From Bryopsis sp. KO-2023 (Eukaryota > Chlorophyta > Ulvophyceae > Bryopsidales > Bryopsidaceae), in assembly GCA_030272585.1 (NCBI GenBank), contig BSYQ01000006.1, positions 2,567,001-2,631,000 of the forward strand: a DNA stretch of 64,000 nt. Direction: 5' to 3'. The notes beneath the pieces are model-generated. The model made no database searches, was not told the DNA's origin, and worked only from the letters and a program-made list of their open reading frames with translations. A program made the translations under genes and the position numbers. Each line of letters opens with the position of its first letter. The first letter of the stretch is position 1. Shown one piece after another: positions 32,001 to 43,900 of this stretch.

Positions 32001-32325
32001 TTTTCATGCGAGCTTGTTGAAGCCTTATTGGGCGCATGGAAAAGTTCAGCCTCCTCCGCCGGTGGAACTCGATGATGAGTTGGAATATGAGGTTGAAATG
32101 CTTTTAGATCATCGTGTACGGCGAATAGGTCGAAAGCGTAAAACTGAGTATTTGTGCAAATGGATGGGTTATGGACATGAGCATAATACTTGGGAACCCG
32201 AAGAGCATATGGAGAATGCTAGGGAATTGGTAGAAGAATACCAAAACAAAATCAAGTCGACGGACTTGTCTCCGCCAATTGTTATCCGTCGAAGTGAACG
32301 CCTTCGGTCGAAAGAGCGCAATTGA
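28966..32325 (+). CDS. pol: Element B pol, copy 2
   Basis: Same translation as copy 1: protease end, RT (YLDD), RNase H, DD35E integrase, chromodomain. It is offset -1 from gag in the same way. Confidence 0.88.
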   Translation, partial: WYTIDFDLYLGDVWLKDHCAHMDFLHNSCSLLSTRGRRVTIHHTISARNRSDRCVHTVTPFLSIKQVKRCLRDDRITPFLVLVREVTPPLEGEEHGSPNALFRERGSLEDVVKSAHGDHVEKETLENMLAPILDEYEDRFVNELASCPPSREFDASIDLIPGANPVSRPIFRYTPGERKEIEDQISDMLAKGLIQPSCSPWGAPVLFVPKPDGTKRMCVDYRGLNKLTVKNQYPIPRIDDLLDQLQGARYFSALDLKAGYWQLRVKAEDQAKTAFKTPFGLFEYRVLPMGLTNAPAIFQTWMNRVFHGMIGKYVLIYLDDILVYSRNEKDHIMHLKKVMDRLREHKLFLKRSKCDFFKDALHYLGFVISKEGIAVDTRKTQKVIDWPEPQNISELRSFLGLSNYFRRFIQGYSKLVGPLTNLLRKSKEWDWNDDCRKAMVAVKEALTHAPCLAMPDFSKPFEVIADASDWAIGAILLQEGRPIAFESKMLHGAQLRWSISDKEMFAVVHALKLWRCYLDVMEFKVIVDHKPNTFFHSQVTLSRRAVRWLECLQGYRFKWEYQPGRTNVADPLSRYPVRYSQQISVLLESVSKRGRLSHLGEEGPALSPLPNIDLQRRLSEGYAKDEWLNTLESAASMCRLDSGFWWNGTRVVVPNFDGLRLDIMKDFHSTVYSGHFGVKKTKHNLLKWFWWPGVEKDILSFIKGCDSCQRNKWRRGKPPGSLQPLPIPDARWESVSMDLIVELPKSGAEHYDAILVFVDRLTKMVRCAATYTKCDAAETARLFVSHVFRSHGLPRTLVSDRDPRWRSRFFAELCNTWKISQAMSTAFHPTTDGQTEAMNKVLEDTLRHFVGIRHSDWSELLPVVEFAMNNSKSEATGETPFFLNYGHDPWTATTAQMPGFGPGASSRKSSSLQMAVPAVQRMTTTIRDSIVKAKRCLEAARQRMKAYADRHRRPVDVKVGDKVLLDARHIRLKHPGSRKLMPKWIGPFTISDQIGKVAFRLDLPNYLKIHPVFHASLLKPYWAHGKVQPPPPVELDDELEYEVEMLLDHRVRRIGRKRKTEYLCKWMGYGHEHNTWEPEEHMENARELVEEYQNKIKSTDLSPPIVIRRSERLRSKERN

Positions 32326-32746
32326 CAGAGTAGGAGATCTCAAGAGAAGGGAAATAAATTGAATGGGCAAAATTTGATTTGAATATCTCCGCACATATGT
32401 GTGAATGCCGACGGGTGAGATATTATTTTCCTAAGGCAAGGTAGCCAATGTGGAAAAGCGTTCACCATGAAAAGGGTTTTATCTCGGGTTTGAGAAGGTG
32501 TCTTGACCCTTAAGATGGTTTAGTTTTGTGAAAGGGATCACAAACTTTGAGATGTTTCTCCAATCTCAATCTTGACCGGATATGAAACTTTTGGTGTAGT
32601 GGCTCGCTGAAAGGCACCTAGAGATTTCAACATTTGGTCAAAGTACCGTGTGTAAACCATTGCTAAGGTTTCTGCACCCTGTAGCATATAAGTGTTTATC
32701 CAAGTGGAGTCAGGACCAGGAGGTCTGACACTTTGGGGGGGAGGAA
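32326..32746 (+). other. Element B 3' untranslated region and polypurine tract, copy 2
   Basis: Non-coding. It ends in the GGGGGGGAGGAA tract against the 3' LTR. Confidence 0.7.
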
Positions 32747-32991
32747 TGTTATGACGTCACACGCGTGTGTCACGGTGTGTCGCCACGTGTACATGTGTGT
32801 CGCCACGTGTGTCACCTGTCGTGACACATTTGCATCTGTCCCCACACGGTGGTAGCAGGGTCCAATCACCAAGTATGGTGATTGCTACCATGTGTACTAG
32901 CAACGCTCATAAAAGGCGTTGGTACACTCTCTTTCGAGGTTTTTGGTTTGAGAAAGACTTTCACTGCCACTGAAAGTCAAGCAGCACAACA
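32747..32991 (+). repeat. Element B 3' LTR, copy 2
   Basis: 245 bp, followed by CTGTG at 32992-32996 and resumption of A's RT. Confidence 0.88.
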
Positions 32992-34937
32992 CTGTGTCGT
33001 CGGAACTTCAACACCTTTTTGCTTTCACCTGGGATCAAAAAAGATACGCCTGGCAGCGCCTCCCACAGGGGTGGTTGTGGTCGGCCACGTTATTCAACGA
33101 GCGAATAAGCGAGGTCGTCTCTGGCCTGGAGGTGATTCAGTACGCTGATGATCTGTTGGTGGGGGGTGTGACGAAAAAAGAGCTTGCGAAAAACCTGGAA
33201 GTCCTGTTTGGTCGTTTGAGTGATTATGGGCTAAAGGTCAACTTTTCGAAGGCGGTGTGGGTGACAGACCGCATCACTTTTTTGGGGTTCGAATTGCGCA
33301 GTGGCTCGTGGTCACTGAAACCTTATCTAATGCAGAAGAGCGCCGAGCTTGGCCCAGTACGCAGCCTGAAATCGTTGGAGAGAATTGTGGGCATCTTGTC
33401 TTGCTGCCGTAGATCTATTCCTAATTTGGAGAGAGTGCTCAGGAAATTGCGAAAGCACATCAAGTCGTGCAAATCAGCGGACGCCCCTAGCGTTGATTGG
33501 AACCAGGTCGAAAAGGATGTGCAGGAGGTGTTAGGCAGCGCGCTGGATGCGCAGCTCGACCTGTGTTTGACTGGAACGGATGCCACCCATTTCGAGATTG
33601 AGACCGACTGGTCCCCAGGCTACGCAGGTTACCTTTTGTATGCGTGTGTGAAGCGAAATGGAGCTCTAAAACGACTTCTGGTCGATATAGGCAGTTGTGT
33701 TCTCGAGGGGCATTTTTCATCCTACCTTGGTGAATTTCGAGCACTCAAGTGGGCTTGCGCCCGCACTAAATCATTCCGTGGGAGTTTGCCTTTGGTCGTC
33801 AAGACGGATAACCATGCACTTGCATCTAAGCTGGAGAGCCAGGATATAACCACTAACGACATAAGGGAGGCTCGCCTGTGGTCGTGGCTGCTTTCTAATG
33901 AGCCTTTGTTGAAAGTGGAATTTATTGCAGGTGATGTGAATCGCGGCGCCGATTTGTTGTCGCGACCAATCGTCGCGGCATGTGCAATGGTGGTGATGCC
34001 CCAAAATTGTACTGATCAGGAGTGGAAACTTATCCACCACGGGCATCCAGGGTTGAGTGGGTGTTTGGAGAGGGCGAAATTATTGCAAATCCCACTGTCG
34101 ACATCTTTCGCTCAAAACCGTATCAAGGAATGTCGACCGTGCCAACAATTCGCCCCACTGAAGCAGAGTTTCCCACTCCGACATGTGGAGGATCCCCTCC
34201 GCCCAAACGATCTTATCTCTGTCGACTACCTCGGCCCATTCTCAAAGAATGGTCCCTACTCTCACATTTTCGTCATTGTGGACAACCTCACTCGCTACTC
34301 ACAGTTGCATCTTTCCACTGCAGCAAACACTGCAAACGCACTACAGGCTCTAGACAAATGGAGTGTGGACCGAGGAGTGATGCGGCGCATCATGTGCGAC
34401 AACGCCAGTTCGTTCGCTGGCCGCAAACTGAATGACTGGGCTCGGGGGCGAAGTGTGACAATGATCTATACACCACCCCACGTTCACCGCGCAAATGGCG
34501 CTGTGGAAAGGATGAACCGGAAAATTCTTGAGCGACTCAGGCGCATGCTGGTGGACACTGGTCACTCACGTTGGTGGGAGATCGTCTCGGACGTGCAGGA
34601 CGCATGCAACACCATGATGTGTGACGTCACACGCATGACCCCACGCGATGCCTGGGAGGCTGGGGAAGAGGCCTGGGCAGCTGCTCGTTATCGGATGGAA
34701 AAACGCCGGGCGCACTGGAATCGGCATCGCAAGAGCACTCGAGTGCACTATCGCCTGGGGCAGCAGGTTTGGGTTTATGATCTCACACGATCGTCGATGA
34801 TGCGCGGAAAGCTTCGTCCGCTGTGGGTTGGCCCTGGCCGCATCGCGGAGATCATTAGTGACACTCGGTATGGGGTGAATCTGGAAGATGGTCGGAGGAT
34901 CATAATCCACTCTGATTTTCTCAAACTATTCTTCTGA
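32992..34937 (+). CDS. pol: Element A pol, 3' part, copy 2
   Basis: Same translation as copy 1: RT with YADDLL, RNase H, integrase. It ends 53 bp before LTR 3. Confidence 0.86.
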
Positions 34938-34990
34938 TTTTCTTTATTCTTGGAGGTCTTTTTTTGCACAGTGGGTAGCAGGTGGGCACA

Positions 34991-35488
34991 TGTGGTTTGG
35001 AGGGGCATCTTTCAGTCGAATCTGTTTGATTGTTTAGTGTTTAGCTGGGACAGTTGAGTAGATTCTGGTTTTTGCATCGTTTGGTGGACACACTTCTTAG
35101 TCATCAGTGACAGCGCGAGTTTTTGGCAGGTCGGGCGACGTCTCCGTTTCTGGCGCCTGGGGGCGTGTGGACGTTAGTGTTTGCGAGGGGGCGTTTTTCT
35201 GGCGTCTGGGGTGACAGGCGAGTGAGTCGTGGGTTTGTGTTCGTGAGGGGTGCTGCAGGGTGGCGTTTCGGATACCCAGGCTGGGGTATATTAGGGGGAC
35301 TGAGTTCGCTGTTGTTTGTAACGGTTTCTGTTTAAGATCAAAGTTTGTGTTTGAGACGGTTGGCTGTTGGAAGCCCCTACGATTGTGCGTGTTCGTGTCG
35401 ACGCGACTCTGCGTGTCTCTCTCTCTCAAACCGAACCGTCTGCCACTTCCTCTCCGACTCGACGCATAATGATCACCAGGAAACTACA
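34991..35488 (+). repeat. Element A LTR 3 (shared by units 2 and 3)
   Basis: 498 bp with the GCTGGGGTATA form, like LTR 1. Confidence 0.88.
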
Positions 35489-36887
35489 TGGTTTCGGAGC
35501 CATCATAGTCCTGGCCCTCACGTTCCTACCCCTTTCGGCCACCTCGAATCCCTTCTTCAGTCAGAGCCCCACGAGGGAGCAGTTACTGGAGGAGCGCACC
35601 AAGCTCATGAAGGAGCGCACCAAGCTCAGGGAACTCGTGATGGATCTATCTAGTGAGATAGTGGACAACCAGTACGAGGCTGGTGCCAAGGAACGGAACA
35701 AGAAGGAGCGTGAGCGTCGGCGGAGGGATAAGGATTACTCACAGGTCTACGATCGACTGCAAGAACCACGCAGTGACGATCTCAACCCCCCTGGGAAAGA
35801 AAAAGAACCCACGTCGTGGTTGGGTTTTTTGGGTATCGGACAGAAAAAGAAACAGGAGCCAGTTGGTTGCAGCACTGTTGTTTGTTGTTTTCGCATGTCA
35901 TGGGATATTGTGAAACAGTCGTGCCTCCTGGGTTTGGAGTTTGTGAAGCTTTTTGTGGAGGATCCTTTTTCCGCTGTTCGTGAGGTCGTCGCTGCCTCGG
36001 GGAGTTTGTTTGGTTCCCCTTTGAGTAGGCTCTCTCGTTGGGTCGGTTATGCTCTGATTTTCGTCCTGGCTAATCTCTTGGCGTTTGCATATCTGAGGCT
36101 GGCAAGCATTATGGAACTGGCGCGGCGTGGGGTTTGGGCTGCCTGGCAACTCCCCATCTTCACATGTTTCAAGGGAGTGTTTCGTTTGCTGTGGTCGGTC
36201 ACGCTGGCGACACTGCCAGTGAGTGTGGATGTCTCGAGCAAACGCGAGCTGCAGCGTTTGGCGAAACAGATTGAAGACATGAAAAAACAGATGGGGAAGA
36301 ATGATGTTGGTGGCGTTAATGATCGCCCTCTCCCCTGTGGCAATTGTGGGAAGCCTGGCCATCGGTCGCTGGAGTGCACAGACAAAAAGAGATGTCTTTG
36401 GTGTGGCGAAGAGGGACATCGGATCGCGAGCTGCCCGCGCAAGGTATCCGGCCAGCCCAAAACCTGGCCCCAAATCAACTCGACGTCCAAGTCTGGGGGT
36501 GTCACTCTTTTACACACTCCCCTCACAGTGGCGGGCAAACGGATCAAGCACTGCCTCGTGGACACAGGCGCCCAAGTCAACCTTTTGCCTGTGGCGGAAT
36601 GTGTTCGCCATGGAATCAAGTACGAGCCCTACACTGACACCACCCTCTACGGTTTTAACGGCGCGCCTGGGGAGGTGGTGGGGCGCACGACGCTCACCAC
36701 GCAAGTGGGGCCATCCACGAACTGCGACATTGAGTTTCTGATCACTCCTGAGGTGACTACTCCATTGCTTGGCCTGCCTGGTTTGAAGTTATGTGGACTT
36801 ATTGTGGATTGCGTCAGAGGAGAGTTGCGCAGCGAGGCAACAGGCGATTGTGTTCGCTGCACGCTGATTACCAACCAAAAAAACTAA
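35469..36887 (+). CDS. gag-pro: Element A Gag-protease, copy 3
   Basis: 472 aa, same translation as copies 1 and 2. The reading frame is again uninterrupted from the ATG in the LTR to the frameshift site. Confidence 0.87.
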   Translation: MITRKLHGFGAIIVLALTFLPLSATSNPFFSQSPTREQLLEERTKLMKERTKLRELVMDLSSEIVDNQYEAGAKERNKKERERRRRDKDYSQVYDRLQEPRSDDLNPPGKEKEPTSWLGFLGIGQKKKQEPVGCSTVVCCFRMSWDIVKQSCLLGLEFVKLFVEDPFSAVREVVAASGSLFGSPLSRLSRWVGYALIFVLANLLAFAYLRLASIMELARRGVWAAWQLPIFTCFKGVFRLLWSVTLATLPVSVDVSSKRELQRLAKQIEDMKKQMGKNDVGGVNDRPLPCGNCGKPGHRSLECTDKKRCLWCGEEGHRIASCPRKVSGQPKTWPQINSTSKSGGVTLLHTPLTVAGKRIKHCLVDTGAQVNLLPVAECVRHGIKYEPYTDTTLYGFNGAPGEVVGRTTLTTQVGPSTNCDIEFLITPEVTTPLLGLPGLKLCGLIVDCVRGELRSEATGDCVRCTLITNQKN

Positions 36888-36911
36888 TGGTGCCCCCCAA
36901 GGATGGGGGGC
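36878..36911 (+). promoter_or_regulatory. -1 frameshift site of element A, copy 3
   Basis: Heptamer 36878-36884 and hairpin 36892-36911, unchanged from copy 1. Confidence 0.82.
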
Positions 36912-37759
36912 GTACATCACTCAGGCGTTTGTGGGATACGACAGGCAAGGGGTTCAAGCAGGTTGGCGCGCACCAAATACAGGTGCTCTGTGGCAAGTCA
37001 CACTTCCTCCCCCCCCATGCGTGGAAAAAGATCTATCTCCCATTTTCGGTTACGGTTGTTGGAGGGATTACGATCTCAAGCGCCCTACACAGGCCAGGGT
37101 TGATTTCAGGAATATCTACTACGATGAGTGGCCAGCTCAGATTGGATGTGCTCAACACCACCGGCACTGTGGTGCATCTCACTCCTCGCACTCCGGCTTT
37201 GAACATGTGGAGCTCCACCCCTGTGGAATTGCCTGATCGGGCGCAGCTTGCCAAGGATGTCGCTGTGACTGGGGTTTTCGACGACCTGGACGAGCTCGAC
37301 TCAGACACAATCAAGTGTGGCATACTGGAAAAATATCCAGACGTTGGCGACTTGTCGTCACACCCGATCACTTCGTCAATGGAGCGATTCACAGTTCGCA
37401 AGGAGGAGGTGCCCCACGTGACTCCCACTGAATGGGGCACGCGCACTGAATATGGCGCAGAGTCGGTGGCGGACAGGCATGGTGTGGCCACGCAGATCCA
37501 GGCGTTCCTGAAGCTGGGTTATCTGCGCGCATTGTCGGTGTCCGACCAGGCATACCTCAGTCCGCTTTTACCTGTGCCAAAGGCGTCAGGAGGCTTTCGC
37601 CTGACGAACGACTTCAGGTCCCTCAATGCCTATTTCAGGCATCCCTCAAAGCCGAAGACGATACAGGCGGACTCATGGCGACGTCTATGGGAGGTGCGCG
37701 CCAGGTGGCGTTATTTTGCGAAAATAGACCTTGCTGACGCTTATTTTTCGATCCCTGTG
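36884..37759 (+). CDS. pol: Element A pol, 5' part, copy 3, split by element B
   Basis: Same as copy 2, with the Leu and Asp variants. It is interrupted at the same RT codon. Confidence 0.8.
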
Positions 37760-38004
37760 TGTTATGACGTCACACGCGTGTGTCACGGTGTGTCGCCACG
37801 TGTACATGTGTGTCGCCACGTGTGTCACCTGTCGTGACACATTTGCATCTGTCCCCACACGGTGGTAGCAGGGTCCAATCACCAAGTATGGTGATTGCTA
37901 CCATGTGTACTAGCAACGCTCATAAAAGGCGTTGGTACACTCTCTTTCGAGGTTTTTGGTTTGAGAAAGACTTTCACTGCCACTGAAAGTCAAGCAGCAC
38001 AACA
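37760..38004 (+). repeat. Element B 5' LTR, copy 3
   Basis: 245 bp. Primer site TGGTTTCGGAG follows at 38007-38017. Confidence 0.88.
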
Positions 38005-39123
38005 TTTGGTTTCGGAGTGAAGGGAAAGGAAAAGGAAACGATAAGGAGGACAACAAGGAGGGAGCGCTTCTTGTCGAGTAAGGAAACGCCCTTGGCGAAG
38101 GTGTGCGCTTTGGGGCAAAGGTGACTTACTCTTACCTTTGAGATTTTTGTTTTTCTTTGGGATCGTTGGTGGTGAGCGGTCGTCCGCCACGGTATGCTTG
38201 AAAGAAGGTCATAGAGGACCTTAAAAAAGTGTTTCGAGTTGGTTGTGAGTGGTCGCCCGTGTCGGCCAAGTTGAGGAAGGGTCTTACAGGGCCTTTGGAA
38301 TTTCTTGATTTGTTTGTGGGAGGTCGTCCGGTTCGGTTGACGTGAAAAGAGGTCGTAAGGAACCTCAGGGTAGTGGTATAGAGTCGTTTAGAAGCTAGCC
38401 CGTGTCGGAAAAGGTTTCTGTAGGGTCGCTTGACGTTTGTAGCTTTAGATCCCATTTTCAGAAAGTGTGAGAGTGGAGATCTCGACTTTCTTTGGGGTTT
38501 CGACCACTTCTTGCGAGGTCGCCAGCACTCTGGACGTGCTTTGTTAAAGCTAGTCGACTTAGCTCGACGTTTTTCCAGAGGGTGGTTGGGTGGCTCGGTA
38601 GTTGGGTCGAAAAAGGCTACAGGGGTCGTCAGTTTTTGCCAGGAATGACAAATTCGAATTCGAATTCTGAAGTGTGAGAAACGACAAGAGTAACGCAGGT
38701 CGATTTGTTACGCTGTTGGCGTTGAAATCGATTTTGGTACTTACCTAAAGTGGTCGTCGTTTTGGCGAGGTGACAGTCGTTTTTCGTCGACTGTGGTACT
38801 GGCGCCAAACGCGACTTCGTTTTGGTGCGACTATCGGTTTTCTTTTGTCGGCAGTGTGCCTTCTTGGCAACTGCAGGGGCGCGATTGGGCTCTTATTTTG
38901 GTGAGAGTACCTTGAAATCGTTAACCTCCACGTCGTTTTAAGTTCGCCTGTGGCTTTCGCGCGACGCCAGTCGTGGCAAAAGTCGACAGAGTGTGTGACA
39001 GAATAGGTCGTTTCCAGTTCGACTGTGGTTTGTGCGCGACGTCAGTCGTGGCAAACGTCGAACAGTGTGACACTGAACGCACTTACAGTGTAATTCGAAT
39101 TTTTCTAGTAGGAGTCTTTGGCC
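38005..39123 (+). other. Element B leader, copy 3
   Basis: Non-coding leader. One substitution relative to the other copies (G to A at 39107) lies 17 bp before the gag ATG. Confidence 0.55.
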
Positions 39124-40953
39124 ATGGATGGTAATGACAAGAGTAGTCATACCAGTGAAAAGGAGGCAGAGGTGGAACCCCCTCCTAAGACCAAGGATTT
39201 AGAAGAAAGGCTTACAGAAATGGAAGGGCTGTTGGCAGATTTGGTAATGAAATTACCTGACCCTGAAAGTTCCAAAGATAAGGATAAAATGGACGAGGAT
39301 GAGTCGATAGACATTGGGAAATCTGGAAATGATGGTGGGCCGCGTGGTATGACATCTCAAGTAGCTAAGCCAGAAAAATATGATGGAAAGATACCCTGGA
39401 AAGAATTCCAGAGTAGTCTTACTGTCTACTTTGTGGCAGCTGGTATCAACCAAGAACGATGGGGAAAGGTTGCTCCCACGTTTTTCGGTAGAGCTGCACA
39501 AAAACATTTGGCGGCTAGAGTGTCATCAGAGTCCTTGGAAAAAGGTGAAGTTTCTTGGAAACAAATCTGTGAGACGATGAGTGACGGTAGTTTCGGGGAA
39601 ATGGCATCGGATTATGCCATTACAAAGAAACTCATTTCATGTCGTGATCACCTTGAGCGCAAAGTGAATACGAATGAATTCGTCAGATTCGTAGATGATT
39701 TGTTTAAACTTCGTCGTATTCCGATGGATGAAGCGAGTAAATGCTTCTTCTTACTCCATAATTTGCATCCGGCATTGAAGTCGTCGGTCGAGACAGATGT
39801 TCATGGGAAACCTTGGACAATCTACAACGATCTTCGAAATCATGTCCTTGCAAAAGGAGTAACCCATGATGAGCGGATCCCTGTGATTAAGAATAAATCC
39901 GGGAATGTTCATGGTCGTGGGGAAGACTTGTATGGATACAAGACTTCAAAGAAAGCAAAGACTAGACCATCATTTACCAGTGGGCAAGCGAACCCGAACG
40001 CTAGTAAGAAAGCGAAGGGTACGGTTCGCGGCCCAAAGCTTTCCCCGGAGGAGCGTGCTAGAAGGATAGCACAAAAGCTTTGCTTCACTTGTGGTGCTCC
40101 ATGGGATGTGTCACACAAGTGTGGTGGGAAAGGCAAGGTGAGCGATTTGGCGATCAATGTCTTATCTCCTATCGAGAGTCATGTGCATATTGATGAGGTA
40201 GTGGAACCCTCAAATGCAATGATCGATGAGGAAATGAAAATTCATGCTTCTACTGACGAAAAGAAATTTTCGTGCAGAAATGAAAAGAAGGTGAATGCTC
40301 AGATGGATCATAGTGTTCATCGCAAGATGATCAAGCGAGAACTTGAAAGACTCGAAGAGAGAACGGGACGGAAGTTTACGTTCGATTCTTCTGGAGGTTG
40401 TTTTCCGGTTGATGCTTGTAAAAGATCTTGTGAAGATTTTCTTACGTGTGATGTGTCGGGCGAGCATGTGTGGCTCAACCCAGGAAAGGCACAAATGGAT
40501 GCTTTCCTGAAGCACTATTTCGAGTGTAAGAAAAGAGCACCAATGACAACAAGTGCTTGTGTCTTGGTACCTCATAAGATGTGCAAAGCTTTTCGTGTGT
40601 TTGATAGCATGTGCTTGATAGCACAATATCGGAAAGGGGCATTCTTATTTGAGAGAGCTCGTAAGATACCATTTTCCCAACCATTTGATGTGTATTATGA
40701 TGCTCCTGTGCCTCGAATTGTGGAACCCACAATTGACAAGGAGATCATGACTATGTCTATGGTTTTCGAGGGACGTATCTTTGATACTCCTGCACATATA
40801 TTGTTGGATTCGGGTGCGGCTGGTTCAGCCTCTATTTCCCAACAATTTTGTGAGGCTTATGGTATCTCATACCAAGCTCAAAGTGATACAACTGTTCAAA
40901 TGGCTGATGGTACACCATTGACTTTGATCTTTATCTTGGAGATGTTTGGTTGA
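39124..40953 (+). CDS. gag: Element B Gag with Dam-like segment, copy 3
   Basis: 609 aa, same translation as copy 1. Confidence 0.8.
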   Translation: MDGNDKSSHTSEKEAEVEPPPKTKDLEERLTEMEGLLADLVMKLPDPESSKDKDKMDEDESIDIGKSGNDGGPRGMTSQVAKPEKYDGKIPWKEFQSSLTVYFVAAGINQERWGKVAPTFFGRAAQKHLAARVSSESLEKGEVSWKQICETMSDGSFGEMASDYAITKKLISCRDHLERKVNTNEFVRFVDDLFKLRRIPMDEASKCFFLLHNLHPALKSSVETDVHGKPWTIYNDLRNHVLAKGVTHDERIPVIKNKSGNVHGRGEDLYGYKTSKKAKTRPSFTSGQANPNASKKAKGTVRGPKLSPEERARRIAQKLCFTCGAPWDVSHKCGGKGKVSDLAINVLSPIESHVHIDEVVEPSNAMIDEEMKIHASTDEKKFSCRNEKKVNAQMDHSVHRKMIKRELERLEERTGRKFTFDSSGGCFPVDACKRSCEDFLTCDVSGEHVWLNPGKAQMDAFLKHYFECKKRAPMTTSACVLVPHKMCKAFRVFDSMCLIAQYRKGAFLFERARKIPFSQPFDVYYDAPVPRIVEPTIDKEIMTMSMVFEGRIFDTPAHILLDSGAAGSASISQQFCEAYGISYQAQSDTTVQMADGTPLTLIFILEMFG

Positions 40954-43900
40954 AGGACCATTGTGCTCATATGGATTTCCTTCATAACAGTTGTTCGTTG
41001 TTGTCAACTCGTGGACGTCGAGTTACGATCCATCATACTATTTCGGCTCGAAATCGTAGTGATCGTTGTGTTCATACGGTTACTCCATTTCTTTCCATTA
41101 AACAAGTGAAACGATGTCTTCGTGATGATCGGATCACTCCATTCCTTGTCTTGGTGCGTGAGGTCACGCCACCTCTTGAGGGGGAGGAACATGGGTCTCC
41201 TAATGCGTTGTTTCGTGAACGTGGATCACTAGAGGATGTGGTAAAATCCGCACACGGTGATCATGTTGAGAAAGAAACGTTGGAGAACATGTTGGCTCCT
41301 ATATTGGACGAATACGAGGATCGGTTTGTGAATGAATTGGCCTCGTGTCCACCCTCTAGAGAGTTCGATGCTTCTATAGATCTGATACCAGGAGCAAATC
41401 CTGTGAGTCGTCCTATATTTCGCTATACGCCTGGAGAGCGTAAGGAAATTGAGGATCAGATATCGGATATGTTGGCTAAGGGACTTATTCAACCGTCGTG
41501 TAGTCCATGGGGAGCACCAGTCTTGTTTGTACCCAAACCGGATGGGACAAAAAGAATGTGTGTGGACTATAGAGGTTTGAATAAGTTAACAGTCAAAAAT
41601 CAATACCCTATCCCACGTATCGATGATCTGTTGGATCAGTTACAAGGTGCGAGGTACTTTTCCGCCCTTGATTTGAAAGCTGGTTACTGGCAGCTTCGTG
41701 TCAAAGCTGAGGACCAGGCTAAAACGGCTTTCAAGACCCCCTTTGGATTGTTTGAATATCGTGTCTTACCGATGGGTTTGACGAATGCACCAGCGATATT
41801 CCAAACATGGATGAACCGTGTATTTCATGGGATGATAGGGAAGTACGTCCTTATCTATCTTGATGATATACTTGTGTATTCGAGGAATGAGAAAGACCAC
41901 ATCATGCATCTCAAAAAGGTCATGGATCGTTTGAGAGAGCACAAGCTCTTCTTGAAGAGATCAAAGTGTGATTTCTTTAAGGATGCATTGCATTATCTTG
42001 GTTTCGTGATAAGCAAAGAAGGGATTGCGGTAGATACTCGCAAGACTCAGAAGGTCATTGATTGGCCAGAGCCACAAAATATATCTGAGTTGAGATCCTT
42101 CTTAGGTCTTTCAAATTACTTCCGTCGGTTCATTCAAGGATACAGTAAATTGGTCGGACCACTTACGAACTTACTTAGGAAGAGTAAGGAGTGGGACTGG
42201 AATGATGATTGTCGCAAAGCAATGGTTGCAGTTAAGGAAGCCCTGACCCATGCACCTTGCTTGGCAATGCCAGATTTCAGTAAACCTTTTGAAGTTATTG
42301 CCGATGCCTCGGATTGGGCTATTGGTGCAATATTACTTCAAGAAGGTCGACCAATAGCATTTGAAAGTAAAATGCTACATGGTGCACAATTGAGATGGTC
42401 AATATCAGACAAAGAAATGTTTGCTGTTGTCCATGCTTTGAAATTGTGGAGGTGCTATCTGGATGTGATGGAGTTTAAGGTGATCGTGGATCACAAACCC
42501 AACACATTTTTCCATTCCCAGGTAACGTTGTCTCGAAGAGCGGTGCGGTGGCTTGAGTGTCTTCAGGGATACCGATTCAAGTGGGAATACCAGCCAGGCA
42601 GGACGAATGTAGCAGACCCCTTGTCGCGCTATCCTGTACGGTATTCTCAGCAGATCAGTGTCTTGTTGGAGTCGGTGAGCAAGCGTGGCCGACTCAGTCA
42701 CCTTGGTGAGGAGGGCCCAGCTCTCTCTCCTTTGCCTAATATCGATCTTCAGCGACGATTATCTGAGGGGTACGCTAAAGACGAGTGGCTCAATACATTG
42801 GAATCCGCTGCTTCAATGTGTCGTCTCGACTCGGGTTTTTGGTGGAATGGAACACGGGTGGTTGTCCCAAACTTTGATGGCCTCAGGTTGGATATTATGA
42901 AAGATTTTCATTCAACGGTGTATTCGGGACACTTTGGTGTCAAAAAGACGAAACACAATTTGTTGAAGTGGTTTTGGTGGCCAGGGGTAGAGAAGGATAT
43001 ATTGTCCTTTATCAAAGGTTGTGATAGTTGTCAACGGAACAAGTGGAGACGTGGCAAACCTCCTGGTTCGTTGCAACCTCTACCGATACCAGATGCTCGT
43101 TGGGAGAGTGTTTCGATGGATTTGATAGTCGAGCTTCCCAAGTCAGGTGCTGAGCATTATGATGCGATCCTAGTTTTCGTGGACCGACTCACGAAAATGG
43201 TGAGATGCGCTGCAACATACACGAAGTGTGATGCTGCAGAAACAGCGAGACTCTTTGTATCACATGTCTTCCGTTCACACGGTCTTCCTAGGACATTGGT
43301 GAGTGACAGAGATCCCAGGTGGAGATCACGATTCTTTGCGGAATTGTGTAATACTTGGAAGATCAGTCAGGCTATGTCAACTGCTTTTCATCCCACCACT
43401 GATGGGCAGACTGAGGCAATGAACAAAGTCTTAGAAGACACCCTAAGACATTTTGTTGGGATACGCCACAGTGATTGGTCTGAACTGTTGCCAGTTGTCG
43501 AGTTTGCTATGAATAACTCCAAGTCGGAAGCGACTGGTGAGACACCATTTTTCCTTAATTACGGTCATGATCCTTGGACAGCTACGACGGCACAGATGCC
43601 TGGATTCGGGCCAGGTGCATCTAGTAGAAAGAGCTCGTCACTGCAGATGGCGGTGCCAGCTGTACAAAGAATGACGACAACGATAAGAGATAGCATTGTG
43701 AAGGCGAAAAGGTGTTTAGAGGCAGCACGTCAAAGGATGAAGGCGTATGCTGATCGACATAGACGTCCTGTGGATGTGAAAGTAGGCGATAAGGTGTTGT
43801 TGGATGCACGGCATATCCGCCTAAAACATCCAGGATCCCGAAAACTGATGCCGAAGTGGATCGGACCCTTTACTATTTCGGATCAAATCGGTAAGGTAGC

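Larger units (their letters stand above)
25818..32991 (+). mobile_element. Element B, copy 2
   Basis: 7174 bp, LTRs 25818-26062 and 32747-32991, flanked by the same CTGTG at the same base of A as copy 1. The identical site and orientation show it was copied with A rather than inserted anew. Confidence 0.92.
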